From: Coriobacteriaceae bacterium AM48-5
GTDB taxonomy: Bacteria; Actinomycetota; Coriobacteriia; Coriobacteriales; Coriobacteriaceae
Reading direction: 5' to 3'
NCBI GenBank assembly: GCA_027669525.1
Contig: JAQEDJ010000017.1
Location: 1 to 41,162 of the forward strand
Length of the DNA stretch: 41,162 nucleotides
The notes below the pieces were generated by a model. The model saw only the letters and a program-made list of their open reading frames with translations. It did not search any database and was not told the DNA's origin. Positions 1 to 8,035 of the stretch are shown piece after piece; within the stretch, counting starts at the first letter, position 1, and every line of letters begins with the position of its first letter. A program made the translations under genes and the position numbers.

Positions 1-242
1 CCGCGGGCGCCGCTGCTCAGCCCGCTGCGGCTGCCGGCTCCGATGCTCGGCACGATGAAGCTGCCGCCAGGGCCGCGCTCAAGGCTGCCGAGATGGAGGC
101 AAAGCTCGCCGCCATGGATCCCGCGCTCAAGGCTGCCGAGATGGAGGCAAAGCTCGCCGCCATGGATCCCGAGAAAGCGGCCAAGGTCCGCGCGGCGCTT
201 GCCGCCAAGGCCGCCCGCGACAAGCAGAAAAAGGAGGCGTAA
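1..242 (+). CDS. C-terminal tail of a probable Ech hydrogenase NuoC/EchD-like subunit (partial)
   Basis: The reading frame is open from base 3 to the TAA at 240-242. The visible 79 residues are almost only Ala, Lys, Glu, Asp and Met: an Ala/Pro-rich linker, two copies of a 16-residue unit (ALKAAEMEAKLAAMDP), then a basic end (KAARDKQKKEA). This is a low-complexity helical extension and not a catalytic fold, so identity comes from position. The next two genes are the [NiFe] large subunit and a 2[4Fe-4S] ferredoxin, and in Ech operons the gene just upstream of the large subunit encodes the NuoC-like 30-kDa subunit (EchD). The Shine-Dalgarno sequence of the large-subunit gene lies inside the last codons (AAGGAGG, 231-237), which implies translational coupling. 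Seen: composition and repeats. Inferred: EchD identity. Confidence 0.5.
   Translation, partial: AGAAAQPAAAAGSDARHDEAAARAALKAAEMEAKLAAMDPALKAAEMEAKLAAMDPEKAAKVRAALAAKAARDKQKKEA
75..170 (+). repeat. Two tandem 48-bp coding repeats
   Basis: Bases 75-122 and 123-170 are identical 48-bp units, each encoding ALKAAEMEAKLAAMDP. A partial third unit (DPEKAAKVRAAL) follows. The repeat is in frame, so unit gain or loss would only change the length of the C-terminal helix. Confidence 0.9.
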
Positions 243-247
243 AGTCC

Positions 248-1336
248 ATGGCACATCGCTCCGTTATTCCGTTTGGCCCGCAGCACCCGGTGCTGCCCGA
301 GCCGCTTCATCTGGACCTGGTGATCGAGGACGACCGCGTCATCGAGGCAATTCCGCAGATCGGCTTTGTGCACCGCGGGCTCGAGAAGCTCACCGAAAAG
401 CGCGATATGCACCAGTTTGGCTACATAGCCGAGCGCATCTGCGGCATCTGCGCCGTGGGCCACAGCTGCGGCTATGCCAGCGCCTGTGAGCGCATGCTCG
501 ACATCGAGGTGCCCGGCCGCGTACAGTATATCCGCACCATTTTGCACGAGCTTTCGCGCATTCACTCGCACCTGCTGTGGCTGGGCCTGCTCGCCGATGC
601 CTTTGGCTTTGAGGCGTTGTTCTATCGTTCGTGGACCCTACGCGAGCAGATTCTCAAGATTTTTGAGAGCACGTGCGGCGGCCGCGTGATTCTGTCGATC
701 AATGAGATCGGCGGCCTTAAGCACGATATCGAGGACTCCGAGCTGGCGGGTATTGTCCAGACGCTCGACGCCATGCGTCCCGACTACGAGGCCCTGGTGC
801 ATACGTTTTTGGACGACGACAGCTGCGGCGAGCGCCTGCACGGCGTGGGCGTGATCAGCAAGAAGGACGCGCTGGATCTGTCGATGGTCGGCCCGTTCGG
901 GCGCGCCTCGGGCGTGGACTATGACGTGCGCATGTTTGGCGACGGCGCCTATGCGGATCTGGCTGCGTTTGAGCCAATTGTTGCTACCGATGGCGACTGC
1001 TATGCCCGCTGCCAGGTGCGTTGCGCCGAGGTCACGCAGGCTATGGACATCATCAAGGAGCTTGTGGGCAAGATTCCGCACGACGGTATCGGTGGGCGTA
1101 CCAAGCTCACGCCGGCCGACGGCGCGCGCGGCGAGGTTGTGATTGAGCAGCCGCGTGGCGAGGCGTATTACTATGTGCGCGGCAACGGCAGCAAGAACCT
1201 GGACCGTTTCCGCGTGCGCACGCCGACGTCGCAAAACCTGGCGGGTCTGACGCATGCGCTGCAGGGCGTGCTCCTTGCCAACGTGCCTATGATTATCCTG
1301 ACCATCGACCCCTGCATTAGCTGCACGGAAAGGTAG
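248..1336 (+). CDS. echE: Ech-type (group 4) [NiFe] hydrogenase large subunit
   Basis: This 362-residue protein is the NuoD-like catalytic subunit of a membrane-bound, energy-converting hydrogenase. The complex couples ferredoxin oxidation to proton reduction and ion pumping. Both nickel-binding motifs are present: the N-terminal RICGICAVGHSCGYA near residues 63-77 (CxxC plus His) and the C-terminal DPCISC at the very end. The protein stops three residues after the last cysteine (TER), so the cleavable C-terminal extension found in many [NiFe] hydrogenases is absent, a known situation in some group 4 enzymes. The ATG at 248 follows AAGGAGG in the preceding gene. A ferredoxin gene starts 7 bp downstream, as in echEF. 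HycE-type enzymes are larger because a NuoC domain is fused; here it is separate, which favours Ech. Confidence 0.9.
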   Translation: MAHRSVIPFGPQHPVLPEPLHLDLVIEDDRVIEAIPQIGFVHRGLEKLTEKRDMHQFGYIAERICGICAVGHSCGYASACERMLDIEVPGRVQYIRTILHELSRIHSHLLWLGLLADAFGFEALFYRSWTLREQILKIFESTCGGRVILSINEIGGLKHDIEDSELAGIVQTLDAMRPDYEALVHTFLDDDSCGERLHGVGVISKKDALDLSMVGPFGRASGVDYDVRMFGDGAYADLAAFEPIVATDGDCYARCQVRCAEVTQAMDIIKELVGKIPHDGIGGRTKLTPADGARGEVVIEQPRGEAYYYVRGNGSKNLDRFRVRTPTSQNLAGLTHALQGVLLANVPMIILTIDPCISCTER

Positions 1337-1343
1337 GCGCGGC

Positions 1344-1685
1344 ATGAGCTTACTGACATTTGCCAAGACGGCCTTGGGTTCTATGGTCAAGCAGCCGGTA
1401 ACGGTGTGCTATCCGCAGGAGAAGCTGACGGCGCCCGAGCGCTTGCGCGGGCATATCGTCAATGACATGGACGTGTGCATTTGCTGCGGCATGTGCGCGC
1501 GCCGTTGCCCGGCGGGCGCGCTCGCGGTCGATCGCAAGGGCGGAACGTGGTCGATCGACCCGTACGCCTGCGTGGTGTGCGGCGAGTGCATCGAGAGCTG
1601 CCCCAAACATTGCCTGAGCATGGACACCGCCCGTACTCCGGTTGCGGTGGACAAGACTCCCACGGTAGAAACCAAGCCGGAGTAG
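1344..1685 (+). CDS. echF: Ech hydrogenase 2[4Fe-4S] ferredoxin subunit
   Basis: This 113-residue NuoI/EchF-like protein carries two complete four-cysteine clusters: CICCGMCARRCP near residues 45-56 and CVVCGECIESCP near residues 74-85. It would pass electrons from soluble ferredoxin to the [NiFe] subunit. The N-terminal 35 residues, including KQPVTVCYP, resemble the membrane-peripheral lead of NuoI-type subunits. It starts 7 bp after echE and is the last gene of the operon: a strong hairpin follows at 1707-1740, then a convergent gene region. The C-terminal tail (TPVAVDKTPTVETKPE) is low complexity. Confidence 0.88.
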   Translation: MSLLTFAKTALGSMVKQPVTVCYPQEKLTAPERLRGHIVNDMDVCICCGMCARRCPAGALAVDRKGGTWSIDPYACVVCGECIESCPKHCLSMDTARTPVAVDKTPTVETKPE

Positions 1686-1706
1686 CGCAGGAGTAGAACT
1701 GGAATA

Positions 1707-1740
1707 GGGGCCGGCGGGGCAAAAATGCCCCGCCGGCCCC
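1707..1740 (+). terminator. Strong hairpin after the ech operon
   Basis: A perfect 15-bp GC stem (1707-1721 with 1726-1740) closes an AAAA loop 21 bp after the echF stop. No T tract follows, so it may be a processing or stability hairpin and not a classical intrinsic terminator. A short GCGCG/CGCGC hairpin follows directly. Confidence 0.6.
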
Positions 1741-1771
1741 GCGCGTGAGCGCGCGGTTAGGCTGCCGCGAT

Positions 1772-1925
1772 CAAAACTATGCCGGATTACGGGGCTGGAT
1801 AGCGAACCTCCGACCATACAGAAAATCGCAAAACCAAAACCGCAGGTAGATAGCCTGCCGTTTTTCAAAAATAGGGGATATGGATGAGGGTTCCGACTTT
1901 AGCCCCGTAAACCGGCATAGTTTTG
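1772..1925. repeat. Spaced inverted-repeat element, copy 1
   Basis: Arms of 25 bp at 1772-1796 and 1901-1925 match at 24 of 25 positions in inverted orientation (CAAAACTATGCCGG... outermost). Weaker pairing continues inward through a CGACCAT-like motif. The interior holds a CCGCAGGTAGA...CCTGCCGTTTTT core shared with copies 2 and 3. There is no credible ORF. Together with copies 2 and 3 it fills the 798-bp space between echF and the convergent response regulator. Confidence 0.85.
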
Positions 1926-2018
1926 AAATGGCACCATATCAGTAACAGCCTTTGATCTCCCGTGGACAGAGGGAAACGGATCATTTTTGCCTTGCGAGGG
2001 CTGCCGCGTGACCCGTCT

Positions 2019-2178
2019 GCCACGAAATGGGCCGATCTACTATGTTTAGGCGGCAGCCCTCGACCACAGCAAGTAATGCGAAATGAGAACTGCAGGTAGA
2101 ACGGCTGCGGTTTTTCATGAAACGCGGTTATGGTCGGGGGTATCGAGTCAAACGTAGTAGATGGGCCGATTTCGTGGC
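2019..2178. repeat. Spaced inverted-repeat element, copy 2
   Basis: Arms of 29 bp at 2019-2047 and 2150-2178 match at 26 of 29 positions, with an arm sequence different from copies 1 and 3 (GCCACGAAATGGG... outermost). The interior has the same CTGCAGGTAGAAC...CTGCGGTTTTT core and CGACCA-type motifs. The left arm also sits in the loop of a separate perfect 13-bp stem (1995-2007 with 2050-2062), so two folds compete. A conserved flank (GATCTCC...AACGGATCATTTT...GCGAGG) occurs before this copy (about 1951-2000) and again before copy 3 (about 2195-2238). Confidence 0.8.
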
Positions 2179-2269
2179 GGGCGCCGTCAGCCGATCTCCG
2201 CGGGCGGAAGAAAACGGATCATTTTGGTCCCGCGAGGCTTGCGGAGGCGCTCGTGCAGGGCCGCCCGAA

Positions 2270-2423
2270 CAAAACTATGCCGGTTTACTACGATGAATTC
2301 GACATTCCCGACCATGACTGCATTTTTCTAAATATTGCAAGCGTTCTACCTGCGGTTTTGCAAGTGCGCAATTTGCCGTGGTCGAAGGTGGGCGATTCAT
2401 CGTAGTAAACCGGCATAGTTTTG
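2270..2423. repeat. Spaced inverted-repeat element, copy 3 (perfect 29-bp arms)
   Basis: Arms at 2270-2298 and 2395-2423 are perfectly complementary over 29 bp. The outer 14-15 bases equal those of copy 1 (CAAAACTATGCCGG), the inner part differs. The core (TTCTACCTGCGGTTTT) is in the opposite orientation to copies 1 and 2. A 91-codon open frame crossing this region (2130-2405) has no ribosome binding site and no family resemblance, so I do not call it a gene. Confidence 0.88.
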
Positions 2424-2483
2424 AAATGGCATTAAATCGGCAGCAGCCATTTTGCTATGCGGGAGTGGTTGGCCGTTGGGAAA

Positions 2484-3113
2484 TTACCCCCGCAGGTAGG
2501 CGATGGCGATCTGCGTGCGGTTGCGCAGGCCCATTTTGGCTAGGATCGAGCTGATGTGGTTGCGTACGGTGCCTTCGCCCATGTAGGCCGTGGCGGCAAT
2601 CTCCTTGTTGTCGAGGCCGCGGGCGATAAGCTCGGCGACTTCGAACTCGCGATCGGTCAGGCCGGCAAAGGCTGCGGGCCGGCGGGTCGTGCCGGCCTCA
2701 ACGCCCGTTCCGTCAAAGTCGATGTCTTCGATCGCCTTGCCCTCGAGCACGCGTTTGCCGTCCATGACCTGCGCCAACGCTGGAGGAATGGCGGCGACAT
2801 CGGTTTTGATCAGGTAGCCGCGGGCGCCCAGTTTGAGCGCCGACACAATGTACTCGTCATCCGAGAATGTCGTCAGAAACACCACCCGCGCCGCAGGGTC
2901 GTGCTCGAGGATCTCGCGCGCCGCCGAAAGGCCGTCGCGTCCCGGCATCTGAATGTCGAGCAGCGCGATGTCGGGCGAGTGCTCGGCGTAGAGCGCGACC
3001 GCGTCGTCGCCATTGGCGCCGGTGCCCACCACCTCAATCTGCGGCTGGGCGCCCAGGATTATCTTGAGCGAATCGACCACCAAGCGGTCGTCGTCGACAA
3101 CAATGAGCCTCAT
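2484..3113 (-). CDS. NarL/LuxR-family response regulator
   Basis: This 209-residue protein has an N-terminal receiver domain (acidic pair D7/D8, phospho-acceptor D53 in LLDIQMPGRDG, T81/T82, K103 in YLIKTD) and a C-terminal LuxR-type helix-turn-helix (about 145-205, LTDREFEVAELIARGLDNKE, then GTVRNHISSILAKMG). It is a transcription factor activated by the partner kinase. Its ATG overlaps the kinase stop as ATGA (3110-3113), a sign of translational coupling. The pair is divergent from the three-gene ABC-2 exporter at 4486-7811, the usual arrangement for DesRK/LiaRS-like systems that induce an adjacent exporter. The target is inferred from context only. Confidence 0.92.
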   Translation of the reverse strand: MRLIVVDDDRLVVDSLKIILGAQPQIEVVGTGANGDDAVALYAEHSPDIALLDIQMPGRDGLSAAREILEHDPAARVVFLTTFSDDEYIVSALKLGARGYLIKTDVAAIPPALAQVMDGKRVLEGKAIEDIDFDGTGVEAGTTRRPAAFAGLTDREFEVAELIARGLDNKEIAATAYMGEGTVRNHISSILAKMGLRNRTQIAIAYLRG

Positions 3114-4255
3114 CGGTCCTCATCTCCTTGCTGTTTGGGAACGGTGGCAAACACGCGCCAGCCACCGGCGCCGGCACGCGGGCCGGCGGTGAAAGTGCCG
3201 CCGAGCGCCTCGACTCGCTCGCGCATGGAGGCGAGCCCCATGCCCTCCGCGATGCCGCGGCTGTTCGCCTGGGTTCCGCCCGCTCCATCGTCGGTGACAA
3301 TGAGCTGGTAAAACGACGGATGCTCCATGCATCGTACGGTGACGGTCTGGGCGCAAGCGTGGCGCATGGTGTTGGAGAGCGCCTCGCGCAGGACCGCCGC
3401 AAAGCAGTTCGCGACGTTTGCGGGCGCATGTTCGGTCATAACTTCAAGCTCAATCTGCGGGCCGCCGTCCGAACGCGCGCCTTCAACAATGCGTTCGAGC
3501 TGCACGGAAAGGTCGACGGCGTTGTCGTTGAGCGCGTGGACGCTGGCGCGCACAAGTTGAAGCGCCTCGTCAACGGTGTGCTTGACGTCGGCGAAATCGG
3601 CGGCGACGCCGGGTTCATCGGCGTGGACTATGCGCAGGGCCTCGGTCTGCAGCGAGGCGCGTGTAAGTTGGTGGCCGACGTTGTCGTGAATCTCGCGCGC
3701 GATGCGGGCACGCTCGGCAAGTGTCGCGAGCTCGACTTCGTAGTCCTGGCGATCGGCGAGGTCGCGGTTGCGCGCCTCGAGCGCCAAGGCTCGTTCTTGC
3801 AGCTCGTCGCGGGTGCGATGCATGCGTTCTTGTTCGTGCTCCAGCTGGGCGGTACGGAGCGACAGCAGGGTGGCGGCAACCGAAAGGATGGCGGTCAGCA
3901 GGAGCGTTTGGGTGGAGAGGGCGCCGGGGCGAAGGTCTGCGGCGAGCGCGAAGGCAAAGGCGGCGCCAATGCCCAGCGCGATCCAGGCGCGCTCGCGCCG
4001 CACACGCCGCGCGATATCGTAGAGGGCGAGGGGCGCCAGCGGCACAAACGGCGGCACGAAGACGGCCGCGATGATGTAGGCGTAGCTTACGGCCTCGCTT
4101 GCGCGTCGGGCGCGTTTCCCCCGCGCGACTTCCGCCAGCGAGGTGGCTATGATGCCAAGGCAAAACGCTGCGACTAAGCGAGCGTCCACAGCAAGACCCA
4201 TGGCGGCCGCAATGCAGCACGCCAGCACGATCGATTTGTCGAAAAGCCTGTTCAT
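3110..4255 (-). CDS. DesK/NarX-type sensor histidine kinase
   Basis: I start this 381-residue protein at MNRLFDKS (4255). It has four or five N-terminal membrane helices within residues 1-135, a coiled coil (about 137-180), the HisKA_3 phospho-acceptor box EIHDNVGHQLT with H190, and a HATPase domain with N box (LREALSNTMRHA) and G1 box (VTDDGAGG). No large extracellular loop is visible, so it probably senses a membrane or intramembrane signal. A longer frame goes up to 4417, but the TACAAT element lies only 6 nt before the 4255 start, which fits a leaderless start there. It is co-transcribed with the response regulator. Confidence 0.9.
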   Translation of the reverse strand: MNRLFDKSIVLACCIAAAMGLAVDARLVAAFCLGIIATSLAEVARGKRARRASEAVSYAYIIAAVFVPPFVPLAPLALYDIARRVRRERAWIALGIGAAFAFALAADLRPGALSTQTLLLTAILSVAATLLSLRTAQLEHEQERMHRTRDELQERALALEARNRDLADRQDYEVELATLAERARIAREIHDNVGHQLTRASLQTEALRIVHADEPGVAADFADVKHTVDEALQLVRASVHALNDNAVDLSVQLERIVEGARSDGGPQIELEVMTEHAPANVANCFAAVLREALSNTMRHACAQTVTVRCMEHPSFYQLIVTDDGAGGTQANSRGIAEGMGLASMRERVEALGGTFTAGPRAGAGGWRVFATVPKQQGDEDR

Positions 4256-4261
4256 ACGGGT

Positions 4262-4267
4262 ATTGTA
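4262..4267 (-). promoter_or_regulatory. -10 element of the kinase/regulator operon, probably leaderless
   Basis: TACAAT on the minus strand is separated from the ATG at 4255 by only 6 nt (ACCCGT), with no Shine-Dalgarno sequence. Transcription would begin at or next to the start codon. No convincing -35 box is seen. The rest of the divergent gap (4268-4485) is GC-rich with a duplicated GCGCCCGGGCC near 4360-4385. Confidence 0.5.
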
Positions 4268-4485
4268 CGCGAAGCCACGCGCGTGGGCACGGCTGCCCGC
4301 GCAACCGTGACATTCCTCCCGCGCGCCCGCGCGGCAAAGCGAAGGCGCTGTCAGGTCCCGCGCCCGGGCCCTGCGCCCGGGCCGCGCGCCCAGCCCCACA
4401 CTCGTGACAAAGCTCACTGGTGCGCGCCGCCCGCTCCTGCGATGATGAAATCGTACCGGGCCACGACCAACAGAAGGGCCGCCTC

Positions 4486-5424
4486 ATGACAGATATCGTC
4501 CATGTCGAAAACCTCGTCAAGCGCTATGACGATCTTATTGCGCTCGACCACTTTAACCTGAGCATCGCCCCCGGCGAGATCTTTGGCCTGCTCGGACCCA
4601 ACGGCTCGGGCAAGACCACGTCCATCAACTGCATTCTGCAGCTGCTTGCCTACGACAAAGGCACCATTGAGCTGTTCGGCGAGCCCATGACGCCCACCCG
4701 CTACGACCTTAAGCGTCGCGTCGGCGTGGTGCCACAGCAGGTGGCGGTGTTCGACGAGCTCACCGTGCGCGAAAACATCGACTATTTCTGCAGCCTCTAC
4801 GTCAACGACCGCAAGCGCCGCCGCGCGCTGGTGGACGAGGCGATCGACTTTGTCGGCCTGGGCGACTTTACCAAGTTTCGTCCCGGAAAGCTCTCGGGCG
4901 GCTTGGCACGCCGCCTCAACATTGCCTGTGGCATCGCGCACAAGCCCGAGCTCATCTTCTTTGACGAGCCCACGGTGGCAGTCGATCCGCAGAGCCGCAA
5001 CGCCATCCTGGAGGGCATCTGCCGCCTGCGCGACGAGGGCGCCACGGTGGTGTACACCAGCCATTACATGGAGGAAGTCGAGCAGATCTGCAGCCGCATC
5101 ATGATCATGGACGGCGGGCGCGTGCTGGCGCAGGGCACCAACGACGAGCTCAAGCGCATGATTCAGATGGGCGAGAAGATCGTGATCGAGGTCGGCGAGG
5201 TGCCGAGCGCGGCGCTCGGTGCCGTCGCGAGCCTGCCGCATGTCCTGGACCTGTCGGCGACGGCGGGCCAGCTCACGTTTTCGTGCGAGGCGAGCCCGCA
5301 TAACCTGACGGACATTCTCGATGTGCTGCGTTCGCATGACGTGGCGCTCGGCCGCATCTATTCCGAACCGCCGACCCTCAACGACGTATTCCTCGAGATC
5401 ACCGGCCGCGAGCTGCGCGACTAG
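4486..5424 (+). CDS. ABC-2 exporter ATP-binding protein
   Basis: This 312-residue DrrA/CcmA-like ATPase has Walker A GPNGSGKTT (37-45), Q-loop region VVPQQ, signature LSGGLARRL, Walker B LIFFDEPTVAVDP and the switch His in YTSHYMEE. A C-terminal domain of about 90 residues is typical of drug or lantibiotic exporters. The start is the ATG at 4486 (AGAAGGG upstream); an upstream in-frame ATG at 4420 adds an unconserved leader. The two permease genes follow at 9 bp and then with overlap, so the three form one transport system. Control by the divergent two-component system is likely but inferred. The substrate is unknown. Confidence 0.92.
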   Translation: MTDIVHVENLVKRYDDLIALDHFNLSIAPGEIFGLLGPNGSGKTTSINCILQLLAYDKGTIELFGEPMTPTRYDLKRRVGVVPQQVAVFDELTVRENIDYFCSLYVNDRKRRRALVDEAIDFVGLGDFTKFRPGKLSGGLARRLNIACGIAHKPELIFFDEPTVAVDPQSRNAILEGICRLRDEGATVVYTSHYMEEVEQICSRIMIMDGGRVLAQGTNDELKRMIQMGEKIVIEVGEVPSAALGAVASLPHVLDLSATAGQLTFSCEASPHNLTDILDVLRSHDVALGRIYSEPPTLNDVFLEITGRELRD

Positions 5425-5433
5425 GGGGCGGCC

Positions 5434-6620
5434 ATGTTCAACACCATCATCACCACGGTCAAGACGCTGCTGCGCCGGCCGAGCACGTGGGTCTGGGGCG
5501 CTCTCTTTCCTATCGCGCTTTCCACGATGTTCATGTTTATGTTTGCGAACCTCAGCTCCGACGGCACGGTCGACCCGGTGCCGGTTGCCGTCGTGGCGGA
5601 CGAGGCCTGGGATGCCTCGACCTTTAAGGATGTGGCAGCTTCGCTTGCCAAGGCAGGCGACGATCAGCTGCTCGATGTGAGCGAGTACGAAGACTTGGCT
5701 GCCGCGCGCAAAGCGCTCAAGGCCGGCGAGGTCGCGGGCATCTATACGGTTGATGCCGCGGGCACGCCCAGGCTCACGCTGCTTTCGAGCTATGACAGCT
5801 CGCGTGCGTCGACGGTGCTTACCGACCGCAGCATCCTTGAGACGGTGGCAAGCTCGTATACGCAAAATGCCGAGCTCATGTCCCAGATTGCCCAAGACAA
5901 CCCGGCCGCCCTTGCCGACCCGGAGGCGGTTGCGCGCGCTCTGTCGCTCGAGGCGGAACCCGCCGCGTGAGCCTGACTCGTGCCACGCCCGATGGCACGG
6001 TCATCTACTATTACGCGCTCTTTGGCCTGGTCGCGATGATGTCTGCCGAGTTTGCCGCTTTGAGCGTCGTCGATTTGCAGCCCAATCTGTCCGGCCTCGG
6101 CGCGCGCCGCTGCGTGGGCGGTCTTTCCAAGACGGCGTCGCTGGCCGGCATTTTTGTCGGCTCGTGGCTGGTTTCCTTTGCATCGATGGCGGTTGCGATC
6201 GGCTACGTGCGCCTGGTCGTGGGCGTCGACTTTGGCGGGCGCGAGGGGTTGTGCCTGCTGGGCGGGGCTGCATCCGCGCTTGCCGCCACGGGCCTGGGGC
6301 TTTTTGTGGGCACGCTTCCCGTTAAGGGCGGCAAGGCATCCAAGTCGGGCATCCTCACGGGCTTTGCCACCACGTGCGCCCTGTTCGCCGGCCTCTACGG
6401 CGAGCCGGCGATGGCGCTTGCCGACGACGTCGCCCACGCCTGCCCGGCCGAGTGCTGGTTCAACCCCGTCAAGCTCATCTGCGACATGTTCAACCGCCTG
6501 TATTTCTTTGAGGACCTGGGCCCCTTTGCCGTTCGCGCCGGCGCGCTGGTCCTTATGGCGCTGCTGTTCGTTGCCGCCGCTACGCTGATCTTTGGAAGGA
6601 GCCGCTATGAGCACCTTTAA
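5434..6620 (+). CDS. ABC-2 type permease, first subunit (frame broken once)
   Basis: Restored, this is one 395-residue ABC-2 permease: membrane helix near residues 18-38 (WGALFPIALSTMFMFMF), an extracytoplasmic domain of about 150 residues, then five or six helices. The frame breaks near 5963-5967, where GCC GCG TGA stops the first part and the second part continues one frame lower as VSLTRATPDGTVIYYYALFG. Adding one C (GCC GCC GTG AGC) restores the protein. The halves have no independent logic, since a permease is not normally split right after its extracytoplasmic domain, so I treat the break as a probable sequence error. A GTGA overlap at 5967-5970 could instead suggest two genes. The 3' end overlaps the next gene by 14 bp. 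Confidence 0.82.
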
Positions 6621-7811
6621 GACTGCGCTTCGCATGGCGCTGGCGCACCCGTTCTACCTGCTCATCTATACGGTGTTCATCTCGCTCATGGGCGTATTCA
6701 TCGCGGCCTCGGTGAGCTGGAACTCGTCGCAGCTGACCGAGTACAAGCCCTACGACGCCAACGTGATTGTGGTCGACCGCGACGGCAGCGATCTTTCGCG
6801 GGCACTTACCAGGCACCTGGGTTCGCGCTTTCACCTGGTCACGGGCGTCGGCGACGACACGTACGACCTTGCGGACGCGCTCTCCAAGAGCAACAGCGCC
6901 AAGGGCAGCGCCGATTGCGTGTTCTTTATCCCGGAGGGTTTGAGGACGATCTTGTTGCGGCCGCCCGTGCGGGGGAGGACTTGCCCAAGCTCGATGTGAC
7001 CTACGGCTCTGGCACCATGGCGGCGGCGCTTTCGTCCGCCGAGGCCTCGCGCTGGATCTCGCTCGCGGGCGCTGCGGCGGCGCTTGAACCCGCTGCCTCC
7101 AACGGTGACGTCGCAAGGGCCGCCGAGCACGCGGCCGCAAAGCGCGCGGAGGTCCAGATCGAGCAGGTCAAGGTCGACTCGACTGCTGCTACCACGCTCG
7201 AGTCGTACTTCAACTTTGGCGCGTACGCGATCATCTCGTCGGTCATCGTGTCGGTGGGACTGGTGTTTTCGGGCATGAACGAGCCCGAGCGCGTGCGCCG
7301 CATGGATGCCAGCCCGGTCTCTGAGCGCCAGCGTTCGCTCGCTGTGTTCGCGGCCGCCGCCGTGCTCACCGTTTGCATCTGGCTTGTGTCGAGCATGATG
7401 GGCGTCGTGGGCTTTGCCGGCGCGGTTGCCGAGGTCGGCGTGGGCCGCGTGTGCCTGGCGCTGGCGGCAACGTTTGCCCTGGCGTGCACGCCGCTGGCCG
7501 TTGGCTTTACGCTGTCGAGCCTGGGCGCGCGCGAGGAGCTGCTCAACGGTGTGGGCAACCTGCTCGGCATGCTCATGACGTTTTTGGGCGGCGCCTGGAT
7601 GCCGCTATCGCTCATGGGCTCGGCCGTGCAGACGGTGGCGCACTTTGTGCCGACGTATTGGGTGAACGACGCAATCGGCAAGGCGCTTGCCTCGGACCTG
7701 ACGTCTGCCGTGTTGGGCGACATCGTCTGTGACCTGGGCGTCACCGTGCTCTTCGCCGCCGCCATCGCCGCCGTAGGCCTAGCCCTCGCACACGCCAAAT
7801 CCCACGCCTAG
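6607..7811 (+). CDS. ABC-2 type permease, second subunit (frame broken once)
   Basis: The restored 401-residue permease is paralogous in layout to the preceding one: an N-terminal helix (FYLLIYTVFISLMGVFIAAS), an extracytoplasmic domain of about 150-170 residues, then a block of helices from about 205 onward. The ATG at 6607 follows GGAAGGAG. The frame breaks at the GGG run 6936-6938 (PEG then FEDDLVAAARAGEDLPKLDV one frame lower). Adding one G restores PEGFEDDL. Together with the ATPase and the first permease it would form a heterodimeric exporter. The function of the extracytoplasmic domains is unknown. Confidence 0.82.
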
Positions 7812-7822
7812 CCGTAACCCGT

Positions 7823-7937
7823 CACTTGGGGACGTTCCTTTCCTGCTGGCACTTGGGGACAGTCCCGGCACTCATTGGGGACAGACTTAAATGAGTGGTT
7901 TCAGTCATATAAGTCTGTCCCCAATGAGTGCCCAATG
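7823..7937. repeat. GGGGAC-core dispersed repeats with a perfect 21-bp hairpin
   Basis: CACTTGGGGACGTTCC (7823-7838) and CACTTGGGGACAGTCCC (7850-7866) precede a perfect inverted repeat: 7869-7889 pairs over 21 bp with 7910-7930 (CACTCATTGGGGACAGACTTA and its complement), with a 20-nt loop. A partial further copy (CCCAATGACT) follows. These match the style of REP-type intergenic repeats and recur at 11.4, 20.0, 32.9, 36.1, 37.8 and 37.9 kb. Confidence 0.85.
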
Positions 7938-8035
7938 ACTGGTTTGGAAAAAATTGCGCCTGTCGCTAAAAAATAGTTCGCCCAGGTTTACTATTACCCT
8001 AGAAAAGTAGCAGAAGGCTAACAACGGGGGATAGC

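Noticed and set aside
2130..2405. Short protein-coding gene in the inverted-repeat array
   Set aside because: It lies wholly within two inverted-repeat elements, has no ribosome binding site, and shows no family resemblance.
5960..5970. Programmed frameshift or two separate permease genes with GTGA overlap
   Set aside because: No slippery sequence or downstream structure is evident, and the same one-base loss occurs in twenty unrelated places, so a common technical cause is simpler.
7823..7937. CRISPR array
   Set aside because: The repeats are few, unevenly spaced and self-complementary over their length, with no unique spacers of constant size and no cas genes nearby.
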